Source of the DNA: Streptomyces sp. NBC_01235
GTDB taxonomy: Bacteria > Actinomycetota > Actinomycetes > Streptomycetales > Streptomycetaceae
DNA length: 64,000 nt
NCBI RefSeq assembly: GCF_035989285.1
Contig: NZ_CP108513.1
Location: forward strand, 9,920,001 to 9,984,000
Direction of reading: 5' to 3'
Part shown: positions 25,306 through 32,830 of the stretch, piece by piece
How positions within the stretch are numbered: position 1 is the first letter of the stretch
How the letters are laid out: each line of letters starts with the position of its first letter
The notes under the pieces: model-generated
The model's input: the letters and a program-made list of their open reading frames with translations, nothing else
Told to the model about the DNA's origin: nothing
Database searches by the model: none
Position numbers and translations under genes: made by a program

Positions 25306-26346
25306 GTGAACATCGGTGAGATCGCCAAGCGTGCCGGTGTCTCGCGCAGTACCGTGTCCTACGCCCTCAGCGGCAAGCGCGCGGTGTCGGAGGAGACCCG
25401 GCGCAAGATCCAGCAGGTCATCGACGAGCTGGGCTACCGGCCCAACGCCAGCGCGCGGGCCCTGGCCAACGGCCGGACCAGCACCATCGGCCTGGTCTTC
25501 CCGCCGGCCGGCAACCACTACACCGGCATGCAGCTGGACTTCATCGGCAGTGTGGTGGAGGCCGCGGCGGCCTACGACTACGACGTGCTGCTCTCCCCGA
25601 GCGGTGTGGACAGCGACCGTTCGTTCCAGCGGCTGCTGGCCGAGCGGCGGGTCGACGGTGCGATCCTGATGGAGATCAGACTCCAGGACGACCGGGTGGA
25701 CCACCTGGGCGAGGTGAACTTCCCCGCCGTCTGCATCGGCCGCACGGCCAGCTCGGACGGCGACTGGTGGGTCGGGCTGGACCACACCGCGCTGGCGGCC
25801 GCCTGCGTCAACCACCTCGCCGACCTGGGGCATCGCAGGATCGCCTTCGTGAACCGGCCCGAGCACCTGCTGCGGGCCGGCTACGAGTCGGCGCACCGTG
25901 GCATCGAGGGCTTCACGAAGGCCGCGGCCGAGCGCGGGCTCACCGTACGGACGTACTGCTGCGGCGACGACGCCCCCTCGGGGCAGGCCTGCCTGGAGCG
26001 GATCCTGCAGGAAGACCCGGACACCACGGCCCTGGTCACTCTGAACGAGGCCGCGCTGGGCGGTCTCTACCGGGGCCTGGCCGTGGCGGGCCGCCATGTA
26101 CCGCGTGACTTCTCCGTCACCGGGGTGGTGGCCGGGCGGTGGGCGGAGACGGTGACCCCGCAGCTCACCGCGGCGGACGTGCCCGCGGAGCAGATGGGGC
26201 GCCTCGCCGTCGACCTGCTCGTCGAGCGTCTCGGCCACCCCGACGCGGCGCCACGCCACCACCTGCTGGCGCCGCCCATCTCCCTTCGCTCCAGCACCGG
26301 GCCGGCCCACCGCGTCCCGGACTCCGGTTCCGGCAACCAGTTCTGA
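25306..26346 (+). CDS. LacI-family transcriptional repressor of the carbohydrate locus
   Basis: Regulator of 346 aa. The N-terminal HTH reads NIGEIAKRAGVSRSTVSYAL and ends in the hinge motif GYRPNASARALANG. The periplasmic-binding-protein-like domain includes TIGLVFPPAG and GHRRIAFVNRP. Start is GTG with AAAGGAG before it. It sits between divergent glycosidases and a downstream importer operon on its own strand. Two identical operators flank the divergent region, so it very likely controls both directions. The inducer is unknown, presumably the imported sugar. Confidence 0.92.
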   Translation: MNIGEIAKRAGVSRSTVSYALSGKRAVSEETRRKIQQVIDELGYRPNASARALANGRTSTIGLVFPPAGNHYTGMQLDFIGSVVEAAAAYDYDVLLSPSGVDSDRSFQRLLAERRVDGAILMEIRLQDDRVDHLGEVNFPAVCIGRTASSDGDWWVGLDHTALAAACVNHLADLGHRRIAFVNRPEHLLRAGYESAHRGIEGFTKAAAERGLTVRTYCCGDDAPSGQACLERILQEDPDTTALVTLNEAALGGLYRGLAVAGRHVPRDFSVTGVVAGRWAETVTPQLTAADVPAEQMGRLAVDLLVERLGHPDAAPRHHLLAPPISLRSSTGPAHRVPDSGSGNQF

Positions 26347-26376
26347 CGGTCCGTCAACTTCCGGCTCCGCTTCGTC

Positions 26377-26393
26377 ACCGGCCGCGCGCCGGT
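26377..26393 (+). terminator. Hairpin after the LacI gene
   Basis: ACCGGC-CGCGC-GCCGGT, 6-bp stem, 31 nt after the regulator stop. It may partly separate the regulator from the transporter operon; a smaller TGACGG/CCGTCA repeat spans the stop codon itself. Confidence 0.4.
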
Positions 26394-26464
26394 CGGTCGC
26401 CCCACCACTTCGGCGTGCCCGTCGTCTTCGGCATGCCCTCATCCACCTCGCAGAGGACCGCGCC

Positions 26465-27706
26465 ATGAACAGAACCACCGGACGACGGCTCACCGCCGTG
26501 GCCCTGACCGTCGTCGCCCTGGCCGCCGGCACCACCGCCTGCTCCTCCGGCGGCAGCTCCGCCGCGAAGGGCGAGGACGACGGCACCTACACCGTCTGGG
26601 ACCCCTACCCGCAGTTCGCCAAGGACTCGGCGTGGGCGAAGCTGCTCGACGGCTGCGGCGGCAAGGCGGGAGTCAAGATCAAGCGCACCGCGTTCGACAC
26701 CAGCGACCTGACGAACAAGGTGCTCCTGGCGGCCCAGCAGGGCAACTCGCCGGACCTGCTCATCGTCGACAACCCCGTGGTGTCGACCCTGGCGGAGGCC
26801 GGCGTCCTCACCACCACCGACGACAACAAGTTGGACACCTCCAAGGCCGACCCCAACCTGCTCGCGGCCGGCCAGTCGGGCGGCAAGACGTACGGCACGC
26901 CCATCGGCGCCAACACCCTCGCCCTCTACTACAACAAGGACGTTCTCAAGGCGGCGGGCGTCGACGTCGCCTCGGTCAAGGACTGGACGTCGCTGACGGC
27001 GGCGCTGGGGAAGGTCAAGAAGGCGGGCAAGAAGGGCATCACCTTCTCCGCGATCGGCACCGAGGAGGGCAGCTTCCAGTTCCTGCCGTGGTTGTGGGGC
27101 TCGGGCGCCAAGCTCACCGAACTCGACTCCGCCCAGGGCGTGTCGGCGCTGTCCCTGTGGACCGACTGGCTGAAGCAGGGCTATGCCCCCAACTCGGTCA
27201 TCAACAACACCCAGACCACCAGCTGGCAGGAGTTCGCGAGCGGCGACTACGCCTTCGCCGAGAACGGCACCTGGCAGCTCGCGAACGCCGAGAAGGCCGG
27301 CTTCGACTACGGAGTTGTGCCCGTACCGGCCTCGAACGGGGGCAACGCGGCGGCCCCGACCGGCGGCGAGTTCGTCACCGTCCCGGTCCAGGACGACACC
27401 GGCCGCTACACCACCGCGCAGAAGCTGGTGACCTGCCTGACCAGCACCGAGAACCTCTACGCCACCGACACCACCCTGTCCTACGTGGCCCCCACCGCCG
27501 AGGTCCAGAACAAGCAGGTCGCGGCGAACGCCGAGCTGGAGCCCTGGGTCGCGGCGGTGAAGGCGGCCAAGGGACGCACCAGCGACGACCTCGGCACCAA
27601 GTACCCCAAGATCTCCGAGCAGATGTGGAAGGCGGTCCAGTCCGCCCTCAGCGGTGCCAAGTCCCCCAAGGACGCGCTCGGCGCGGCCCAGGACGCCGTC
27701 AAGTAG
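26465..27706 (+). CDS. ABC sugar importer, extracellular solute-binding lipoprotein
   Basis: Family 1 solute-binding protein of 413 aa with a Sec lipoprotein signal: lipobox GTTAC, lipidated Cys26, then a Ser/Gly-rich linker. Mature features are TYTVWDPYPQFAKDS, SPDLLIVDNP and GTPIGANTLALYYNKDV. It captures an oligosaccharide outside the cell, probably one released by the two GH-A enzymes of this locus. First gene of an SBP-permease-permease-glycosidase operon without ATPase. Confidence 0.9.
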   Translation: MNRTTGRRLTAVALTVVALAAGTTACSSGGSSAAKGEDDGTYTVWDPYPQFAKDSAWAKLLDGCGGKAGVKIKRTAFDTSDLTNKVLLAAQQGNSPDLLIVDNPVVSTLAEAGVLTTTDDNKLDTSKADPNLLAAGQSGGKTYGTPIGANTLALYYNKDVLKAAGVDVASVKDWTSLTAALGKVKKAGKKGITFSAIGTEEGSFQFLPWLWGSGAKLTELDSAQGVSALSLWTDWLKQGYAPNSVINNTQTTSWQEFASGDYAFAENGTWQLANAEKAGFDYGVVPVPASNGGNAAAPTGGEFVTVPVQDDTGRYTTAQKLVTCLTSTENLYATDTTLSYVAPTAEVQNKQVAANAELEPWVAAVKAAKGRTSDDLGTKYPKISEQMWKAVQSALSGAKSPKDALGAAQDAVK

Positions 27707-27726
27707 TCGAAGCCCAGGGGCTGTTG

Positions 27727-28713
27727 ATGAACCGCACGACACACCCACCGGACAGCCGGACCGCGCTCGACCGGACCGGGGCGGCCTCTCCTGCCCCGCC
27801 CCCGGCCCTCCCCGGGCCCAGGCGCCGCCGCCCTGCCTCCCAGCAGTGGGCCGCCTGGGCGTTCCTCGCCCCGGTCACCCTCTACCTCGGCCTGTTCTAC
27901 GCCTATCCCCTCTACCGCAACCTCGACCTGAGCCTGCGCGACTACACCGTCCGCTCGTTCGTCCGGGGCGACGCGCCGTTCATCGGCCTGAAGAACTTCG
28001 AAACCGTCTTGCAGGACCCGGCCTTCGGACCGGCGCTGGTGCACACCGTGGTGTTCACCGCCGTCTGCCTGGTCTTCCAGTACGCCATCGGCCTGGCCCT
28101 CGCGGTCTTCTTCAACCAGCACTTCCGGCTGTCGGCGACCCTGCGCGCCCTGTTTCTCGTACCGTGGCTGCTGCCGTTGATCGTGTCGGCCTCCACCTGG
28201 TCGTGGATGCTCAACAGCGAGTCGGGGATCGTCAACGCCATCCTGCACGCACTCGGCATCGGGCCGGTGAATTGGCTGACCTCGCCGTCCTGGTCACTGA
28301 CCTCGGTGATCGTCGCCAACATCTGGATCGGCGTCCCGTTCAACCTCGTCGTGCTGTACAGCGGTCTGCAGTCGATCCCCACGAGCCTGTACGAGGCGGC
28401 GGCCCTCGACGGGGCGAACGCCTGGCGTCGCTTTTGGAGCATCACCTTCCCGCTGCTGCGCCCGGTGTCCGCCATCACCCTGTTGCTGGGCCTCGTCTAC
28501 ACGCTCAAGGTCTTCGACATCATCTGGATCATGACCAAGGGCGGCCCGGCGGACTCGTCCACCACCTTCGCCACCTGGTCCTACCAGCTCGGCTTCGGCA
28601 ACCTGCTGCCCGCCTTCGGCCCCGGCGCGGCCGTCGGGAACCTGCTCGTCGTCGCCGCCCTGGTCTTCGGCCTGGTGTATCTGAGGGTCCAGCGAAAGCA
28701 GGCACTGTCGTGA
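27727..28713 (+). CDS. ABC sugar importer permease (MalF type)
   Basis: Membrane protein of 328 aa with six helices (first near AWAFLAPVTLYLGLFYAYPL) and the EAA loop EAAALDGANAWRRFWSITFP. It begins 20 bp after the SBP gene, and its stop overlaps the GTG of the next permease. The cytoplasmic N-terminus is Pro/Arg-rich. Confidence 0.9.
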   Translation: MNRTTHPPDSRTALDRTGAASPAPPPALPGPRRRRPASQQWAAWAFLAPVTLYLGLFYAYPLYRNLDLSLRDYTVRSFVRGDAPFIGLKNFETVLQDPAFGPALVHTVVFTAVCLVFQYAIGLALAVFFNQHFRLSATLRALFLVPWLLPLIVSASTWSWMLNSESGIVNAILHALGIGPVNWLTSPSWSLTSVIVANIWIGVPFNLVVLYSGLQSIPTSLYEAAALDGANAWRRFWSITFPLLRPVSAITLLLGLVYTLKVFDIIWIMTKGGPADSSTTFATWSYQLGFGNLLPAFGPGAAVGNLLVVAALVFGLVYLRVQRKQALS

Positions 28714-29549
28714 GCGCGCCCACCATGAACCGCCCCGGCCGTACCACGTGGTGGAAGACGGCCACGGGCCTCCTCCTCACCGCGATCATGCTCTTCCCGG
28801 TCTACTGGATGCTCAACGTGTCCTTCACCCGCGACCAGGACATGCGCAAGAGCCCGCCGGACCTGTTCCCCGTGCGCGGCACGCTGGAGGGCTACCGGGC
28901 CGTCCTGGACCAGCAGTTGCCCTACCTCGGCACCAGCCTCGTCATCGGCCTGGGCACCGTCGTCCTCACCGTGGCGCTGGCCGCGCCCGCCGGCTACGCG
29001 CTCGCCAAGCTGCGGCCACGTGGCGGCGTCGTCGTCAGCTTCCTCCTCCTGGTCGCCCAGATGATCCCCGGCATCATCATGGCGATGGGCTTCTACGCCA
29101 TCTACCTCGGCCTCGGGCTGCTTCAGTCGGTGCCCGGCCTGATCGTCGCGGACTCCACGCTGGCCGTCCCGTTCGCGGTGCTGATCTTCACCGCGTTCAT
29201 GTCCGGCATTCCGGAGGAGCTGCTCCAGGCCGCCAGGACCGACGGAGCCGGGCCCCTGCGCACGTTCCGGTCGATCGTGCTGCCCATGAGCCGCAACGCC
29301 GTCGTCACGGTGTCGCTGTTCGCGTTCCTATGGTCCTGGTCCGACTTCGTGTTCGCCAGCACCCTCGCCGGCGGTGGGACACACGAGCCGATCACCCTCG
29401 GCATCTACCACTACATCGGCAACAACAACCAGGAGTGGAACGCCATCATGGCCACCGCCGTCGTGGCCTCGCTGCCCGCCGCGGTCATCCTCGTCCTCGC
29501 CCAGCGTTACGTCGCCGCCGGCGTGACCGCAGGAGCCGTCAAGGACTGA
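28710..29549 (+). CDS. ABC sugar importer permease (MalG type)
   Basis: Membrane protein of 279 aa, six helices, EAA loop QAARTDGAGPLRTFRSIVLP. GTG start overlaps the preceding stop (GTGA); an in-frame ATG five codons on (MNRPGRTTWW) is possible. It forms the channel with the upstream permease; the ATPase is not encoded here. Confidence 0.9.
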   Translation: MSAPTMNRPGRTTWWKTATGLLLTAIMLFPVYWMLNVSFTRDQDMRKSPPDLFPVRGTLEGYRAVLDQQLPYLGTSLVIGLGTVVLTVALAAPAGYALAKLRPRGGVVVSFLLLVAQMIPGIIMAMGFYAIYLGLGLLQSVPGLIVADSTLAVPFAVLIFTAFMSGIPEELLQAARTDGAGPLRTFRSIVLPMSRNAVVTVSLFAFLWSWSDFVFASTLAGGGTHEPITLGIYHYIGNNNQEWNAIMATAVVASLPAAVILVLAQRYVAAGVTAGAVKD

Positions 29550-29564
29550 CCGGCCGCCGTCGTT

Positions 29565-29632
29565 CCGGCCGCAGAACCGATCCCGCCGCAGATCCGATCC
29601 GGCCGAAGAGCCGATCCCGCTGAAGAAACGAG
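29565..29632 (+). repeat. Imperfect 17-nt tandem repeat in the permease/glycosidase gap
   Basis: Three degenerate copies of a unit like GCCGCAGATCCGATCC plus a partial fourth fill most of the 93-bp gap before the next gene. Function unknown; it might form weak RNA structure that separates expression of the glycosidase from the transporter. Confidence 0.5.
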
Positions 29633-29642
29633 TAGCCCCTTC

Positions 29643-31400
29643 ATGACCGCCGCCCGCCCCGGCCCGGCCTTCTCCCTCCACGACATACCGTTCAGCACGC
29701 ACGGATCCTGGTTCGACGTCTCCCCGGTCCTGGCGCAGGGGACGTACGCCGAAGACCTTCACCTGGTCTCCCACCAGAACGGCATGCACGCCGTCCTGCG
29801 CCTCGTCCCCCTCGACCCGGCGACGGGCGACCGGGCCGACACTCTGGTCACGGCGACACCGAGCCTGTTGAGCTGGACCCACGGGAGCGGGCGCGTCGAC
29901 CTCGCCTACGCGTCACCCGACACCGTGCGCCTGCGCGGGACCGGGCTCGCCCTGCGCGTCACCGCCGCGGAGCGGACCCTGACGCCCTTCACGGGCACGT
30001 ACTTCTTCCGCGACCCGGCCGACGGCGCGTACGTGTTCACCTCCTACGAGACCGGACGCCGCTACCGGGTCACCGTCCTGTCGGGCGTCGTGGACGACGT
30101 CCTCGGCAGCCAGGCCCTGGGCGAGGCCGACCGCGGACTCACGATCACCACGGACACCGACGGCACCTGGGAGGCCGCCGTCGAGGAGTTCGACAGCGCG
30201 CGCCGTCCCCACCGCGCCCGGACGACCTTCGGCGAGGTCGTGGCCGCGGCGGAGCAGGCCTTCGCCGACTTCGCCGACGCGGTGGCCCCCTGGCGCACGG
30301 CACACACCCCGGCCGCCGAACTCGCCGTATACGTCCTGTGGTCGGCGACGGTCGACCCGGCGGGGCTGGTCACCCGGCCGGCGGTGCTGATGTCCAAGCA
30401 CTGGATGGACAAGGTCTGGAGCTGGGACCACTGCTTCAACGCCCTCGCCCTGGCGCCCGGAGCGCCCGCGCTGGCCTGGGACCAGTTCTCGCTGCCGTTC
30501 GACCACCAGGACGACAGCGGGGGCCTGCCCGACTCGGTGACCCACTCGGAGGTCCTGCACAACTTCGTCAAACCCCCCATCCACGGCTGGACCCTGGCCC
30601 ACCTGCGCAGGCGCCTCCCCGAACCCCTCGATCACGCCGAACTCGCCGACGTCTACGACCGGTTGAGACGCTGGACGGACTTCTGGCTCACCGTGCGCCG
30701 CGCACCGGACGCCGCCCTGCCCCACTACCAGCACGGCAACGACAGCGGCTGGGACAACGCCACGACCTTCGACCCCGAACGCGTCGTCGTCACCGCCGAC
30801 CTGACCGCGTTCCTCGTCCTCCAACTGCACGAACTCGCCGCTCTGGCAACGGAACTCGGCCGTGACGACGACGCGCGCGGCTGGACCCGCACCGCGCGGA
30901 CGACGCAGGCGGCCCTGCTCGACGAACTGTGGACGGGCGAGTGGTTCGTCGCCCGGGGCGCCGACAGCGGCGACACCTGGGGCAGCTCCAGCCTCCTCGA
31001 CCTGATGCCCATCGCGTTGGGCGAGCACCTGCCCGAGAACGTCGCCAAGACGCTGGCCACCCGGATCGAGGCCCACCTGACCCCGTACGGCCTGGCCACC
31101 GAACTGCCCACCTCACCGCACTACCGCCCCGACGGCTACTGGCGCGGCCCCATCTGGGCACCCGCCACCGTCCTCGTCGAGGACGGTCTGCGCCGGGCCG
31201 GCCACCACCGCCTCGCCGACGAGATCAGCACCCGCTTCCGGCGCCTGTGCGAGACCCACGGCTTCGCCGAGAACTTCGACGCCCTCACCGGCACGGGCCT
31301 GCGCGACCGCGCCTACACCTGGACGGCAGCCGCCTACCTCCTGCTCGCCGAAGCCCACGCGCTCCGAGGCGCCCCGTCGGGCCCGGAGCGCGCCGGCTGA
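29643..31400 (+). CDS. Intracellular (alpha/alpha)6-barrel glycosidase, GH63/MGH1-like
   Basis: Cytoplasmic hydrolase of 585 aa with no signal peptide. An N-terminal beta-sandwich (about 1-200) precedes an (alpha/alpha)6 barrel with segments KVWSWDHCFNALAL, GNDSGWDNATTF and GYWRGPIWAPATVLV, typical of the GH63/GH37-related group that includes mannosylglycerate hydrolase and amylo-glucosidase-like proteins. It follows the importer genes and probably cleaves the imported oligosaccharide. Exact specificity cannot be read from sequence. Confidence 0.75.
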   Translation: MTAARPGPAFSLHDIPFSTHGSWFDVSPVLAQGTYAEDLHLVSHQNGMHAVLRLVPLDPATGDRADTLVTATPSLLSWTHGSGRVDLAYASPDTVRLRGTGLALRVTAAERTLTPFTGTYFFRDPADGAYVFTSYETGRRYRVTVLSGVVDDVLGSQALGEADRGLTITTDTDGTWEAAVEEFDSARRPHRARTTFGEVVAAAEQAFADFADAVAPWRTAHTPAAELAVYVLWSATVDPAGLVTRPAVLMSKHWMDKVWSWDHCFNALALAPGAPALAWDQFSLPFDHQDDSGGLPDSVTHSEVLHNFVKPPIHGWTLAHLRRRLPEPLDHAELADVYDRLRRWTDFWLTVRRAPDAALPHYQHGNDSGWDNATTFDPERVVVTADLTAFLVLQLHELAALATELGRDDDARGWTRTARTTQAALLDELWTGEWFVARGADSGDTWGSSSLLDLMPIALGEHLPENVAKTLATRIEAHLTPYGLATELPTSPHYRPDGYWRGPIWAPATVLVEDGLRRAGHHRLADEISTRFRRLCETHGFAENFDALTGTGLRDRAYTWTAAAYLLLAEAHALRGAPSGPERAG

Positions 31401-31439
31401 CACCGCCCGGGGCCCGTTCCCCCGCTCAGTGGTTCACGA

Positions 31440-32156
31440 TCACGGGCCGGCCGGTGCCGAGCCGGACGCGTCCGGGCGGGAGGCCTCCGGCGAGGAGACC
31501 GGTTCCGGGGCTGCCGTACGTGGCCGGCGCGGCAGGTCGGCTCCGTGGACGAGAACGATCTGCGGGCCGGGTATCGCCACGAACCGGGCCGGGTGGTGGC
31601 GCCTCTCCTTCCCGGGCTCGGTGACCGCGAGCGGCCACTGGAGCACCAGGTCGCCCTCGCCGAGGGTGTCCCGCTCGCCGTCCATGCTCAGCAGCTTGCC
31701 CTCCCACAGCCGTCCGTCGGTCAACTCCACCGCCAGCCACAGGGAATGCCCCGGCGGCGTCAGTTCGACTGCCCTGCGCAGCGGAGGGGACGGGGTGTGC
31801 CGGACCGCCGTGCCGCCGTAGCGGGCGACGACCGTCCCGGCCGACGCCGCGACCACCAGGCTGATCACGAACGCCAGGACGCCCGACCAGATGGCCTGCC
31901 AGGGATGAGCGGTGAGGTAGGGGGAGCCCTTCAGCAGCCCTTCGAGCGGCAGCAGCGCCGTCCAGTGCGGCGCCGGCAGCAGTACCACCAGCGTCCCCAC
32001 GGCGCTGCCCACGGCTCCCACGCAGACCAGGTCCACGAGTTCCAGGAGGGAGGTGCGCCGGCGCCGGGGCCGACGCACCTCGACGATACGGACGTAGACG
32101 TACCCGGGCGCGGCGGAGACGAGCAACACGACGAGCGCGACGACACTGGTCGGCAT
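31440..32156 (-). CDS. DUF6338-like membrane protein
   Basis: Protein of 238 aa with a first helix at the extreme N-terminus (SVVALVVLLVSAAPGYVYV) and further helices near VGSAVGTLVVLLP and IWSGVLAFVISLVVAASAG. A cytoplasmic soluble tail follows, with SLWLAVELTDGRLWEGKLLS resembling a small beta-barrel. The PGY motif after the first helix and overall layout recall DUF6338; the function of that family is unknown to me. The ribosome site is a run of ten G residues directly before AAGATG. It is the outermost gene of the CHAT/giant-protein cluster. Confidence 0.6.
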   Translation of the reverse strand: MPTSVVALVVLLVSAAPGYVYVRIVEVRRPRRRRTSLLELVDLVCVGAVGSAVGTLVVLLPAPHWTALLPLEGLLKGSPYLTAHPWQAIWSGVLAFVISLVVAASAGTVVARYGGTAVRHTPSPPLRRAVELTPPGHSLWLAVELTDGRLWEGKLLSMDGERDTLGEGDLVLQWPLAVTEPGKERRHHPARFVAIPGPQIVLVHGADLPRRPRTAAPEPVSSPEASRPDASGSAPAGP

Positions 32157-32159
32157 CTT

Positions 32160-32169
32160 CCCCCCCCCC
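32160..32169 (-). repeat. Homopolymeric G10 tract acting as the ribosome site of the DUF6338-like gene
   Basis: Ten C on the plus strand, so the minus strand reads G10-AAG-ATG. Such tracts are prone to slippage; a change in length would alter the Shine-Dalgarno sequence or spacing of this gene. No other homopolymer of this length was noticed in the window. Confidence 0.75.
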
Positions 32170-32211
32170 GTCTTCGCGTACCTTCGCCTGCCTTCGTGTG
32201 ACCCCTGTGGG

Positions 32212-32640
32212 TCAGCCGGTCCCGCCGCCGTTGGAGCCGTTCCCGGTGGCCGGGGGCTGCTCGCCGACCGGCTGCGGTGGCTGCTGCTGTGGGGGGTTCG
32301 GGGTGCCGAACGGCCCCGGGAGCCCGGCCGCCCCCGGATCCGGCTCGGGCGGCATGTCGACCCCTCGCGGGCCCTGGCTGTCGTCGTTCAACTCGCTTTG
32401 CTGCACGAGGTCCTTCAGGTCCGCGTGCGTGTCGACGAGTTCCCGGAGCCCGTCGTCGAACTCGTCGTCGTCGAGATCGTCGGAGCATTCGTAGAACTCG
32501 GCCAGAACGGCTCGGGTCCCGTCGGAGACCTCGTGCCACCCGGGGGCGTGGACAGCGGTTCGGACGCGCGAGTCGGTGACGGTGCGCGGCGGGCCGGGAA
32601 ACGCGGGACTGTCGGGACTGTCGGGACGGCTGGAACGCAC
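32212..32640 (-). CDS. Small acidic protein with Pro/Gln-rich tail, unknown function
   Basis: About 142 aa. I do not recognise a family. The middle is strongly acidic and helical (ECSDDLDDDEFDDGLRELVD, then THADLKDLVQQSELNDD); the last 50 residues are disordered (PNPPQQQPPQPVGEQPPATG). The GTG at 32640 is used because GGAGG lies 11 bases before; a GTG four codons upstream overlaps that site. It is divergent from the CHAT gene across 190 bp and sits 55 bp from the DUF6338-like gene. It could be a regulator or small partner of the CHAT system (inference). Confidence 0.55.
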   Translation of the reverse strand: MRSSRPDSPDSPAFPGPPRTVTDSRVRTAVHAPGWHEVSDGTRAVLAEFYECSDDLDDDEFDDGLRELVDTHADLKDLVQQSELNDDSQGPRGVDMPPEPDPGAAGLPGPFGTPNPPQQQPPQPVGEQPPATGNGSNGGGTG

Positions 32641-32830
32641 GACTGCTGACACCTCCGGGTGCGGCTGGATCAGGGCGCCCGGTCATCCTGCCAGTCTCAG
32701 TCCTGTCAAGTAGTCCCTTTTCCCGCACAAATCTGTTCATCAGTACGTAATCTGGGGGAGAGAGCATGCCTCGCCTCGGCCGTCCGAAGACGTCACCGGG
32801 CCTGGGGCCCGGGCGAGGGAGCACGGCACG

